From: Scilla litardierei
Taxonomy: Eukaryota > Streptophyta > Magnoliopsida > Asparagales > Asparagaceae
Direction of reading: 5' to 3'
NCBI GenBank assembly: GCA_030789695.1
Contig: CM061140.1
Coordinates: 77,810,422-77,874,421, forward strand
Length of the DNA stretch: 64,000 nucleotides
Shown: positions 52,913 through 64,000 of the stretch, in pieces
Layout of the letters: each line of letters begins with the position of its first letter
Numbering within the stretch: position 1 is the stretch's first letter
The notes under the pieces: model-generated
What the model was told of the DNA's origin: nothing
Database searches by the model: none
What the model saw: the letters and a program-made list of their open reading frames with translations, nothing else
Translations under genes and position numbers: made by a program

Positions 52913-53302
52913 TATATATAGAAAATGATTTCACCCGATCGGTTGACAAGTCAACCGATCGGGTGACCTGCTTCACTCAATTACAGCGCGATGCGGGACT
53001 TCACCCGGTCATCTTCACCCGGTCGGTTGACATATGAATGTGACCGGTTGGATATTGGTGCCGTTGGGTGAGGAGGCCGGTTGAGCTGACCGTGCCTTGG
53101 CTCTGGAGATTCGGCTACATATGAACCGATCGGGTGAAGGTCACCCGATCGGTTGGCAATGACAATAAAATTCCAGAGAGTTTGAGCTTTTGAACCGGCC
53201 TACGAACCGACCGGGTGACTTCTCATGAGCTCCAAGCTACATCTGGGTGGTGCACGCGTGCATCACCCGATCGGTTGAAGATGACCAACCGATCGGGTGA
53301 GG
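52913..53302 (-). promoter_or_regulatory. U3 CGATCGG cluster with TATA box, E4 3' LTR
   Basis: CACCCGATCGGTTG and CAACCGATCGGGTG alternate from 52933 to 53300 as inverted pairs. The TATA box is CTATATATA on the minus strand, ending at 52913. Confidence 0.72.
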
Positions 53303-54441
53303 GGCTGAAAGATGATATCATCGTCGTTTGACCCCCTGGATCACGCGTGACTCCTCCCATTGCTCCGGGGACTTGCTATATCGTTGTTTTATGTCCCATA
53401 TGCCAGTAAACTCCTATAAAATACGGAAAACACGCAAAAGTGAAAGAAAACAAGAAAACACGAGAAAACGAATATAAGACGGCGGTAAATAACGGAAAAA
53501 CACGGAAGAAAACGTGCGCAAATATATGAAATATAAACGCATGTCAAAATCCCCCAAGCTGAACTCTTCATCGTCCTCGAAGAAGACGAGTGCGAGTAGG
53601 AGATCGGAGAGGGAAAATAAAGAGAAAGAGAGAAAAAGAAAACTCTATATCCTAGATCACCCGTCAGGGCCAACAAAATCAAAAACGACACACCAAGCAA
53701 GCAAACGCCAAATCACATCACTAAACCAAGGAATACGAGTCCAGACAAGTGCCGTGGGCCCACGCGGTGAAGCGCGAGTGAGTGTGGTCGTGTGCCAGCA
53801 TACGGTGTTACTATCTATGATGTGCGATAAATCTCGATATACACAAATCCAGGAAATGACCCAAATATTGATTCGAATTGAATAAAGCGGTGAATATATA
53901 GTTCAAGCATGCATGAGAATAGAGAGAGAATCGAAACATATCATGCGTCAGGGACTCCACAACTAGGGTTAAGTAAATCACCCCACTATAGCCTAGATAA
54001 TAGCTAAAAAGTTCCTAAGCCAAGTGTTTTCGAAACCGATGGGGGTTGAGATGATGTGGAGTAGAACACTCGGTGCAAATTCTCGCCTTCCCTTTATTCT
54101 CGGCAAGTAGGGGAAATATTTTTTGGGTTTTGGGTATTTGTATATTTTTTTGGCTTTTTGGCTATACAATTTTTTTCTTTCTTTTCTTTTCTCTTCTTTT
54201 TGGATTTTTCTTTTCTTTTCTCCTTTTTTGGATTTTTTTGGATATTGGGGTATATACATGTGTACTCTCCCAAGTGGGAGAACGGTACATGACGAGGGGA
54301 TTTGCACCAAGTAAAACAAAAAAAGAAATCGGAATCTAAACACTTGGGTAAAGGAAACTATTCTCGCTAGTTAGAGCATGGGCTAAATGGGTTATCCTAG
54401 TCCTTAATTGTGGAATCCCGACACATGCGAAATGAAGCGTA

Positions 54442-55325
<884 letters not shown>

Positions 55326-55734
55326 GGCAGATTTTGAATTTGTCCTATGTGGCAATGTCACATCAAGTTTTGGAGGGAAATTTTTGGGTTTAAAAAGAAA
55401 TTTGTTGGGAAAACACTAAAGCATTGAAACTAGGAATAGCCTTTTAATATTAGTTATAAAAAAATGTTGTGCACACACACAATCTCATCTTGGGAATGAA
55501 CACGAGCTGTGGGAGAATGAACGCGGGAGATGCTGCCAACTCATTGATCCGCTTGCAAAACCCTGTAAAATTTTGATCCCATCTGTTGATATTTCAAGGG
55601 AAACTAAATTTTTACGAACTAAGATTTTGAGAGGACCTATTAATTATTGATGTTTGTTTAAAATTAGTGGGTCCAAGATTTTTAAATGAACAATGTCCCA
55701 AGGACACATGTTATATGTATATGAAGCCCGCGCC

Positions 55735-55940
55735 GAAGGCACCCACGCTAAATTTTGTAACGCTGATTTGTTGTTCCGCGCCTAAGGCACCGGCGCCGAA
55801 ATTGTTGTTTTACGTCGAATTTGTTGTTCTGCGTCGAATGCATCCACGTCGAATTTGGTGTTCTGTGTCGAAGACGCATGGGCTGAATTTGTTGTTCCGC
55901 ACCGAAGGCACCCACGTCGAAGGCGCCGGTGCCGCTAAAT
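55735..55940 (+). repeat. Imperfect minisatellite with GTCGAATTTGTTGTTC units
   Basis: About six diverged repeats of roughly 30-36 bases contain phrases such as GTCGAATTTGTTGTTCTGC and GAAGGCACCCACG. They lie within the Helitron-like insertion. Confidence 0.7.
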
Positions 55941-56810
55941 ATTTTTAAGCTAATTTGTTTTTCTTTTAAATTTTGGCTTTGAAAAAAAAAATTCGGGGAA
56001 CAAAAATTTCGCAAGGGAAAATCTTAAATGAACCGTGCCCGCGGGCACGGGTTATGACTAGTATATATATATATAGCATGCAGAAGAAGCAGACAGTAGA
56101 AACAAATACCGCATATTCAAATCGAAGCATGATAATCTATGGGTCATTCCTGGACATGTATATAAAGTAAAATCACCAAGTAGAAGCACACCACACAGCT
56201 AAGCACGACGCACGACTCACAAAAAGCGAAGTGGACCCACGATGCGTGAAATGCAGGGGGACTCGATATCCTAGGGTTAGTGAATGTGATTATCGATGCT
56301 ATGCTAGGTGTGTGTGATTTTGTGGCAATTCATCATAGGGTTCATCTCTAGGAGAAAGAGATAGAAAGAAGAGAAGAAAAAGAAAAACACGATGGAAAAC
56401 GACTCAAACGAAGAAAAACGACACAAACGACGCACGAAGTGCGTCTCCCCCAAGCTGAAGCTTGCATTGCCCTCAATGCAATAGAATTAAATACGGGAGG
56501 ACAGTGAATATGGGGGGAATACGCACAGACATAAAAACACACGAAAGAAAAGAAAAACAAACAAACAAACTGAAAGTGAGAAATAAATATAAAAAGCACA
56601 CCACGCGACATAAAAACAGAAAAGAAAAATAAAATAAAGAAAGAAAATCACACGACATGACAAATAAAAAAACACACGAAGAAAAACAAAACACGACAAC
56701 ACACCCAAAAATTTGACCTCCCCCAAGCTAGACGTGACAGTGCTAGCGAAAAGATATGATCGTGAAAATGCAGAGATATGCAAGGGGGAGGGTCAATAAA
56801 AGAAAAGAAA

Positions 56811-58838
56811 TCAAAAAGTAGCAGAATGGGAATCCTCGCCCTCCTCGGAAGGGGGGTGGATGGGTGGTCGGGGAGATGGATGGTGTGCGGAGAAGTGGGG
56901 AAAGAGGTGGAGGAATATGTGCAGTGGGGGTGTGAATGATGGGTGGAGTGTCGGTGGTGGTGGGTGGTGGTGGAAGTACGGCGATCAAGGCGGTGGTAGA
57001 AGGGATTGAAATGGGGGGAGAAGACGTGATGGTGACGGTAGTGGGTGGCGGTGGAAGAGATCTGGAGCACACCTGCAATTTCTTGCGGCGCACATAACCA
57101 GTGACGGTGGAGGAGGGAGGGGGTGGTGGAGGTGCGACAGAAGTGGTCGTGAGAGTAGAAATGGATACGGGGATGAGAATAGATGTGGTAGGGGGAGATG
57201 ATCGCATAGGTGGGGGTGAAGGAGGTGGTGATGGGTGTGATGGTGGAGGTGAGGATCGTCGAGGTGGTGAAGGTGGTGGTGAGGGGTGTGGTGTGGGTGG
57301 TGGTGATCCGTGGATGTGGGTGAGATGGCAGAGGATGGCGGCAACGTTCCTCTCAAGTGCGAGGAAACGTGGGTGAGTGAGAAAGGAGGACGGAGATGGG
57401 TCCGAGGGGACAGAGGACCTGGCAAGATCACGGAGAGCAACGACCTCAGCCTCGAGAGCAAGACGAGCCGAGGCCTGACGGCGACCAAAAGATGTAGACT
57501 GACGTGAAGTAGATGTGGTGCCGGGAAGTGATGTGGAAGCTGTGCCGGCGGTAGTGGTCATGCTGGCACATGACACAAGGCCAGAGATGGCCGCAAAAAG
57601 ATGCTCAGTGATGGGGCCAGGAGCACGGGTGGTGTGACTCGGGCCAGCACCGATATCTCCCTGGGATGCAGGAATATCCTGCTCACCTAAGTGGGCGGCA
57701 GGGGAAGGTGGTCTGTGTGCATCCGGGGGAAAGAAAGGAAGGTGCAACCCCGCTAGAAACTCGGGATCGGGCGGAAAAGTCCAATCCGCCACGATAGCAA
57801 CAGTCATGCGAGTGGGGTTAGGGAGAATGGTGTAGGGGTGAGGGGGGTGGCCATAATTGAATTCGAAACGACCATCGGGGCGGGGCTTAATCATATGAAT
57901 GTGCCGCAGGACGTCAAGATCTTGACGTGAGGGTCCTACGGCAGCAGGAAGATTTGGGGGATGGGAATGTTAAACTGCGGGGAAGAAGCAATAATAGTGA
58001 CAATGCCCCCACAACAGATCTTGCCCTTCCCGGCCCTGCTAATCTCGAGAAGCTTGTAAACAAGCCAATCGTCGGCATGGACAGGGACAGTCGGGGCTCT
58101 AAAGCTAATCCCATCATCATCACGAACAAAGGGGAAAGTCATGGCCCAGAGAATAAAAAGATCGGGGATAGTCACGGTGCCTGACTCATCCCGTGGGAAA
58201 AATGCAGAGGATATGATCCTATGGGCCAGACGAAATATAGGATGGATGATGGAGGAGGCCTTGGCCTTACCTCGGGGATAGCTGGGGAGTATGGTGAGGC
58301 AGAACCAAAAGTTATCGACGTCAAATTTCGGGGGGTATCCGTAGTGTTGGATAGCGTCATTTGCTAGAATAGGGAAACCAAATATACCATTGATCGTATC
58401 CAAGTTGGTGTGGAGGGTTTTGTTACGCACCCGGAAAATGACAGTCGACCCGGACTCACAAACAAGTGTAGAAAGAAACTCTAAGGTGAGTGTCGGGTAG
58501 GATACCGCAGAGGCATTCAGGAAGCCCAACCAACCTAAGTTAGCAAAAAGAGTCTCGACCTCGGTGAAGACACCGAGGTCGACGAGTGATTGGGCATGGG
58601 CGAACTTGGTCGGAAGATGCCCCCGAGTATCAAGTCTACGATAAAAGTCTTTGTGCTCTTGGTTCCTAAATAGGTACCCATGCAGACCCAACATAGGGTC
58701 CACAGGGGGGATAACAGGTGGGGGAGGGGCTAGTGTCAGTTCACGTGTGTGGGGAGGAGGACGTGTTTGTTTCCGTCTCTTTCAAGACGGTTCCTCCTCC
58801 CGCAAGATACCCTTCCCCTTATCTCTTTCCCGGGCCAT
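56811..58838 (-). pseudogene. E4 ORF2, Athila ORF-1-like, multiple disruptions
   Basis: Start at 58838 (MARERDKGKGILREEE) as in E1. A TGA about 18 codons in, a frame change near 57940-57960, and another near the end at the GGAAGGGGGG run (about 56860) break it. Sections 58703-57936 and 57894-56811 match E1 ORF2 closely: LTLEFLSTLVCESGSTV, GFPILANDAIQHYGYPPKF, MIKPRPDGRFEFNYGHP and ALERNVAAIL. The C-terminal part is Pro/Ser-rich. Same unknown role as in E1. Confidence 0.85.
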
Positions 58839-59269
58839 GTGTGCGTGTGAGTGATGCAAATGAGTGTAAAATATATCGAAGTGCACACACACGAACAATC
58901 AAGCAAATTAAATATCTAGGGTAAAAATTAAAATTTGAGAAGTGGAGCAAAGTTACCCAGCAAAGATTCGAGTTCTTCGCTTGTAGTTGACCCAATGCTG
59001 TGCAATGGGAGAAGTGTGGAGCCGCGGCACTCTTCTTCAGCAAAAATTCGACAAGAGGGGTGGATATTGGGGATTAGGGCTAGAAAATTGCGAAATAGGA
59101 GAGGGAGAGAGAAATAGATGGAGAGATGCAAGGGGGAGGTTGAGAGAGAGGCTAATGGAGGAGTGGAGGTTGTGGGAGGAGATTGTCGGCCGTTGGGAGC
59201 TTGGAGGAGACGAAACGACGGCGAGAAATAGCGATCGGGCGAGGGGATGTGAACGGGTGGGTCGGGGGG
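58839..59269 (-). other. E4 leader between internal TATA box and ORF2
   Basis: This aligns with 7647-8077 of E1. No sense-strand ORF supported. Confidence 0.5.
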
Positions 59270-59715
59270 TATTTATAGGGTTTAAGTCGAACCGATCATG
59301 TGAAAAGTCACTCGATCGGTTGACTTTAGGTCGAAATTTTAAACTGAAGAAACGCTACAGGTGACCCGATCGGTTGAGAACTAAACCGATTGGTTCGTCG
59401 TTCCACACATTTTCCGAGAGTTCGGTACAGCTCACCCGGTCCCTCAACCGGTCATGCTTCTTGTCACCCGATCGGTTGACAAATTGTGAAATTTTCCCGA
59501 GAGTTTCCCCCAGGTCACCCTGTCTGTCAACCAGTCTTGCATAGATTCACCCGATCGGTTGACCAATTCCCCAAAATTTCCGAGACTTCAGCCCAGTTTG
59601 CCCGGTCTCTCAACCGGTCTCTTCTTTCCTCACCCGGTCGGTTCATTTAGTGGCAGACACGGCATCTTTCTTATACATCCCAACCGATCCGTTGAGTTAT
59701 CAACCGATCGGTTTG
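59270..59715 (-). promoter_or_regulatory. E4 internal CGATCGG cluster with TATA box upstream of ORF2
   Basis: Motifs such as CACCCGATCGGTTGAC (59465, 59549) and CAACCGATCGGTTT (59700) lie in both orientations. TATAAATA lies at 59277-59270 on the minus strand. Same layout as 8078-8455. Confidence 0.7.
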
Positions 59716-59847
59716 GGCCTTGTTTTCTGCAAAAACCCACAAATCGCCTAAGTTCCACCACGGAAGTTCTTGACGGCTAGAATTATTTATTGAAATAGAT
59801 GAAATAAAGGCAAAAATAGTCCTAAAAAGTGAAACAAAAGTTCAGAA

Positions 59848-59901
59848 CATGGGTTGCCTCCCAAGAAGCGCTTTTGTTTAACGTCGTTTAGCTCGATACC
59901 C
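59848..59901 (-). ncRNA. Conserved hairpin after protease, E4 copy
   Basis: ATGGG (59849-59853), loop TTGCCT, CCCAA (59860-59864) then GAAGCGCTTTTGTTTAACG. The stem is shorter than in E1 because of one outer mismatch. Confidence 0.65.
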
Positions 59902-59954
59902 GTTGATGATGTTCAAGGTGGGCGATACGGGTGATGCCCAAAATGCGGCATCGC

Positions 59955-61229
59955 TTAAGATTCTCCCTTTACCGTAGTCGACGACGACAAAAGAACTTGC
60001 TCGACTACCCTCCCCTTGTTGATAGGATCCGGTGGCTTCTCCCTCAAATTGGCGTCTACCGCCATCTTTTTCAGGATCCGGACCACATCACCGGTGAGGT
60101 CCATGGGCTCCATCCCCTTTCTCCTCGTAGGAGGGGCCTTAGGGAATCCGGGAGGGATCAAAGGTCGCGCGACCACCTCATCAGCAACTTCCTTCTTTGG
60201 TGAGCCATCTTGCTCTCCAAGGTCTCCCAAGTGGTCGGGGGGATTCCTCGAGAGTACTTCCCAGGCGCTTGTTTCAACAGCTCTATCTTCTTCGTTCTCC
60301 AGCACATTGATACTAGGATCATCCGGAGAATTTGGGTGCTTCATCGACAACCCTAAGTCAAATTCGACTCTTTCTTGGCCGACATTGAGGGAAAGCTTCC
60401 CATTCTTCACGTCTATCAAAACTCCGGCGGTTGCCATAAATGGTCGTCCAAGTATAATAGGGGTGTGCTTATCTTCCGACATGTCCATCACCACAAAATC
60501 AACCGGTACTTGTACTCATCTCACATCGACGGGGAGGTCGTCTACTACTCCCACCGGGTACTTGAATGAACGGTCAGCAAGTTGTAATGTCATGCCGGTG
60601 GGCTCCAAATCTCCCATCCCTATTCTCTTGTATAACGACAGGGGCATTAGACTGACTCTCGCTCCAAGATCGATGACCGCCCTCTGGATTCGCACTTCCC
60701 CAATCGAACATGGGATGGAGAAACTTCCCGGGTCTTTGAGCTTCGGCGGATTTGCTCTCTGAATGAGAGCGCTACATTCCGCCGTTAGGACGACCTTTTC
60801 CTTTTTGGATCCCCTTGTCACTAAATCTTTCAAAAATTTTGCATAGGAGGGGATCGTCTCAATAGCTTCTAGGAAGGGGATTTGAAGGCTTAAATCCTTG
60901 ACCATGGCAAAAAATTTGCCATACTTCTCGTCGATTTTCGCTTGGGCCAGACGTTGTGGAAAGGGCACAACGGGCTTGAATACCCTCAAATTCCCTTCTT
61001 CTCCTTTCTTCTTCTCTTCCTTGGGGGCTCCCTCCGGAGTCACAATCTTTGGCGACGGGGCACCGTCGTCATTAGCTTTTTCAATTGGCCGCTCAACGGC
61101 CAGTGGTGCTTCCGGTTCCTTGGGTGGCACTCTCGTAGGAATTTGTGTTCCGCTCCTTAAAACGATGGCAGACACGTTCTCATGCTCATGCGTGAGTGCC
61201 AAGGTCCGATTTACCCCCCTCGGGTTCAC
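59955..61229 (-). pseudogene. E4 linker and retropepsin (protease), with an in-frame stop
   Basis: Linker and protease run from about 61229 to 59955. VPFPQRLAQAKIDEKYGKFF and IPSYAKFLKDLVTRGSKKEK precede the protease. The active-site segment reads VIDLGARVSLMP where E1 has VDLGASVSLMP: the Ser of DLGAS is Arg. A TGA at 60516-60518 interrupts the domain. ILGRPFMATAGVLIDV follows in the same frame. Non-functional. Confidence 0.87.
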
Positions 61230-62642
61230 CTCAGGATGTGGCGTTAGTAGATTCTACGGCCTCTGAAGGTTCGCCACTTGTAACCCCAGCTGGGTCACCT
61301 GATCAGTGAGGACTCTCTGTCCCATCTCCAGCTTCAGATTGATCTTCTCCTGGTTGACGATGTATTGAGTCAAGAGGGACTCAACCGGAGAGATGGCCCT
61401 CTGCTGGCCGTATTGCTGCTGGGTGGGCTGCTGATTCCTAGGGGTGTACTGCTGGTACTGTTGTGGAGGTTGTTGCTACTGAAATTGCTACTGCTGAAAC
61501 TGCTGCTGAGGCCTAGCCAGCTGATATATCTGTTGTTGTTGCTGCTGAGTCGGCTGCTGATATGGTGCCCGGTAACTAAGGTTCGGATGATTCCGGTTGT
61601 TTGGAGAGTAGGCCGGGTTGGAGTTGGTTCATGGTGGAAAAGGCGCATTCCCTGTAGGATTGTAAAATAATGAGCTCGCCTGATCCAACAGTGGTGAGAT
61701 GTCACCACCGTCGAACTCTCCAAAAACTTCGGATTCCACCGCAGCAATCTGTTGTGTACCGGCGCCACCGGCGCCTACCATCAATGCGCAGATCTGGGTC
61801 GACAGCAAGTCAAACTTGCTTGACAATTTGTCGACGTCCTTGACCCTATGGATGCCTCCAGATCTAGGTGTGGCTCTCTCGTCACACCACATCTCATTGT
61901 TGGATGCCATATTTTCAAGAATCTGTCCGGCATCTTCTTCGCTTCTCGACATAAAGGACCCTCCAGCCGCGGCGTCCATGGAAGATTTTAAGTCGTCCCT
62001 CAACCCATTATAGAACAGATTTATGATTTGCCACTTGGGGAGCTCATGGTGGGGACATCTTCATTGCATCTCCTTGTATCTCGTCCAAGCTTCATGCAAG
62101 GACTCGTGGCTGGCCTGGGAAAAGGAAGAGATCTCACTCCTCAGCTTCATGGTCTTCCCCGGAGGAAAGAACTTTGTTAGGAAAGCATTTGAGAGCTTCT
62201 CCCAGGTGTTGAATGTATTCGGGTCCTTCCCCCTAAGCCACAGCTTGGCCTTATCTCGCATAGAGAAGGGGAACAGCTTCAGTCGGATCGCCTCAGTTGT
62301 GACACCGTTTATCCGAAAGGTGTCACATTTCTCCAAGAAGGAGTCTAAGTGTTCAATTGGGCTCTCCATGGGCGCACCCGAAAATTGATCCTGCAGGATC
62401 CACGTCACCAAAGATGGCTTAAGCTCGAAGCTTTGGGCCGTAATAGCTGGAGGACAGATGGCGGAGGTGGACTCGATAGATGGCATCAAGTACTCCAGCA
62501 GGGACTTGTGAGGCGGGGTGTTCTCCACCATGGCTTCAGGATCCTCTCTTCTTCGCTTCTCGGTGGCCAAATGCCTTAGGGTGGAGTTTATCTCTGGATC
62601 AACGGGGATCAAGTCGTCGAGACTTCTTGAACTCCTGCGCAT
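61230..62642 (-). pseudogene. E4 gag, with several in-frame stops
   Basis: Start at 62642 (M-R-R-S-S as in E1). Gag domain shows FPFSMRDKAKLWL, FLTKFFPPGKTMKL and SLHEAWTRYKEMQ. Stops occur at about 62061 (TGA for the Arg of MQRRCPHH), 61629 (TGA in PFPP*TNSNP), and twice in the Gln-rich tail (TAG for CAG, about 61475-61500), plus one in the linker near 61254. No frameshift at the site that is shifted in E1, so this copy helps define the E1 frame. Confidence 0.87.
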
Positions 62643-62817
62643 GAAAAACAACAAACACCCGTGAAGCGAAAAGTGGGAAAGAAACAGATAAGATAAAAAA
62701 TAAAAATAAAAATAAGAAGACAAAAAGGAAAAAAGAAGAATGCAAAAATTATCCCGAGGTAGGGATGAGAGCTAGACACAAGGGTTCATGAAATCCTAAA
62801 ATTACAAGCACGTTGCC

Positions 62818-62835
62818 TCCCCGGCAACGGCGCCA
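62818..62835 (-). promoter_or_regulatory. E4 primer binding site, tRNA-Asp type
   Basis: Plus strand TCCCCGGCAACGGCGCCA, seven bases inside the 5' LTR at 62843. Confidence 0.93.
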
Positions 62836-63248
62836 TAAAGCTTGACGTCCCCCGCTTATGCATGCTAGATGTGTGCAATAATACGATTGGGGGCGTGAGA
62901 TTTAAATATTTGTAACCGCAAGCGCACGGTGTTGTAGTGTGGCTTGGGGGTCGAACTCAGGGAGGCGTGGATGTGCTTGTGTCAAAGAGGATCAAATTCA
63001 CCCCAGGGGCGAGCTAGCCCGGATCGAATGATGGTTTGTCACGATAAATGGAAAGCAAGGTATAGACAATATAAAGGAAAAACCCGGGACTTTGGTTTCC
63101 ACCCTATCATGCGATTCTCGCCGATACGGCCTACAGGTAGGATAGCGATCGGAATTAGGGTCTAATGGTGAGACGTTGCCTCTAAGAGTGGTACCAGCGT
63201 CCCATGGGCCCGATATTCCGGTCGGTGCCCAGGATGATACGCCGGACT

Positions 63249-63304
63249 TCCCGGGTTCGATCAGTGGGCACTCCAATGTCCATTAACACTGATCGACTCT
63301 GGGA
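63249..63304 (-). ncRNA. Family 1 leader stem-loop, E4 5' LTR copy
   Basis: Arms TCCCGGGTTCGATCAGTG (63249-63266) and CACTGATCGACTCTGGGA (63287-63304). The inner nine pairs are intact; the outer part is weaker than in E1. Confidence 0.65.
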
Positions 63305-63796
63305 GCACTAAGCTCGCAACGATAACTCCCAACGTCTCATCCTGCCGCTCCCACGCGCTAGGATTCGGCGTCTACGCTAAGGGCGTGAGCTATGGCTAGG
63401 GAGTCAACCACCAAGTTTATTCCCCCTTGGCCCAACGGTCAAAGGCGGTCTTTTTCCCGCCGATGACAATGAAACACCCCATGTAACCGTTAGATTCCTA
63501 ATCCCTATCGATTTCCTATCCCTATGGATGCATCAGAGAGAACCCACATAGGGGTTTCCACCAAAATCCCAGATTCGGGAACTACTCACACATATTTAGT
63601 AAAAGTGATCTAAACAGAAATCGACCGTAAAAATCATGATCAGACAATAGAAATGCAGTGGTAGTAAATCAATTAAGATAATACTAAAGTTTCACAAAGA
63701 TCTGAAAACTTACAAAAACTGGGAAATTACAGCCGTCACAAAATGAAGAAAACAGTAAAAAATAACCAACTTTCGTTTCTAGAAAACCTAGGGCTC

Positions 63797-64000
63797 TATA
63801 TATAGAAAATGATTTCACCCGATCGGTTGACAAGTCAACCGATCGGGTGACCTGCTTCACTCAATTACAGCGCGATACTGGACTTCACCCGGTCATCTTC
63901 ACCCGGTCGGTTGACATATGAATGTGACCGGTTGGATCTTGGTGCCGTCGGGTGAGGAGGCCGGTTGAGCTGACTGTGCCTTGGCTCTGGAGATTCGGCT
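63797..64000 (-). promoter_or_regulatory. U3 CGATCGG cluster with TATA box, E4 5' LTR (partial)
   Basis: CACCCGATCGGTTG and CAACCGATCGGGTG occur as an inverted pair at about 63817-63849, with more CGGTCGG forms to the window end. TATATATAG at 63797-63805 on the plus strand is the TATA box. Confidence 0.72.

Larger units (their letters stand above)
51958..53546 (-). repeat. E4 3' LTR
   Basis: Plus-strand start TGATGTCCCCCGC, end AAACGCATGTCA followed by AAATCCCCCAAGCTG. It contains the leader stem-loop (52364-52419), TATA box (52913-52921) and CGATCGG cluster (52931-53302). Confidence 0.93.
62843..64000 (-). repeat. E4 5' LTR, cut by the window end
   Basis: Plus-strand start TGACGTCCCCCGC; colinear with 51958-53110. 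Contains the leader stem-loop (63249-63304), TATA box (63797-63805) and the beginning of the CGATCGG cluster. Confidence 0.93.

Overview
This window is repeat-rich nuclear DNA from a flowering plant, probably a eudicot (lineage not settled from sequence alone). I find no intact host gene. Almost everything is LTR retrotransposon, nested several layers deep, plus a Helitron-like insertion and degraded fragments of host genes. Two 500-base runs of N (18760-19259 and 35050-35549) are assembly gaps.

Three large minus-strand elements share one plan: LTR, tRNA-Asp primer site, gag, protease with a DLGAS active site, no reverse transcriptase, RNase H or integrase, then a second ORF of the Athila ORF-1 type, a long 3' non-coding stretch, polypurine tract and LTR. 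They are E1 (2338-13389, target duplication CGCCG), E2 (38583-50521, target duplication CTTAG) and E4 (51958 to beyond the window end). E1 and E4 form family 1 and E2 is family 2. Partial plus-strand relatives lie at 1-2220 (family 2) and 35550-38582 plus 50522-50985 (a mosaic of both families). E3 (21543-30756, plus strand) is a Tekay-like chromovirus with gag, protease, RT, RNase H, integrase and a chromodomain remnant. It is dead through stops and frameshifts and appears to carry two spliceosomal-type introns. Ty1/copia remains occupy 2277-2337 plus 13390-18759 and 50986-51181. Host-gene scraps are DUF538-like (about 20770-21043), thiamine TH1-like (30761-30872), mitochondrial processing peptidase beta-like (32391-32469) and ribosomal protein eS4-like (33829-34370).

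The order of insertion can be read. E1 split a copia gag ORF. E2 split the leader of an older family 1 LTR that had already been fused to a family 2 LTR. A Helitron-like element entered an AT-rich site in the 3' region of E4.

The most unusual content is non-coding. (1) Family 2 LTRs carry an array of five consecutive hairpins that share a 14-base loop, TTGCAAGAGATTGG, while their stems differ. Between copies the stems show compensatory changes (A-T to G-C through G-U), which points to selection on RNA structure in the 5' leader. (2) Family 1 leaders carry a long stem-loop with its own compensatory change. (3) A small hairpin with loop AGGCAA or AGGAAA sits just after protease in both families. 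(4) Each family has a cluster of short self-complementary motifs immediately upstream of its TATA box: CACCCGATCGGTTG in family 1, CACTCGGCCGAGTG in family 2, TTAGTCGGTC in E3. In families 1 and 2 the same motif type plus a TATA box recurs inside the element upstream of the second ORF, so each complete element looks as if it has two matched promoters. (5) Each element carries several internal copies of its polypurine tract.
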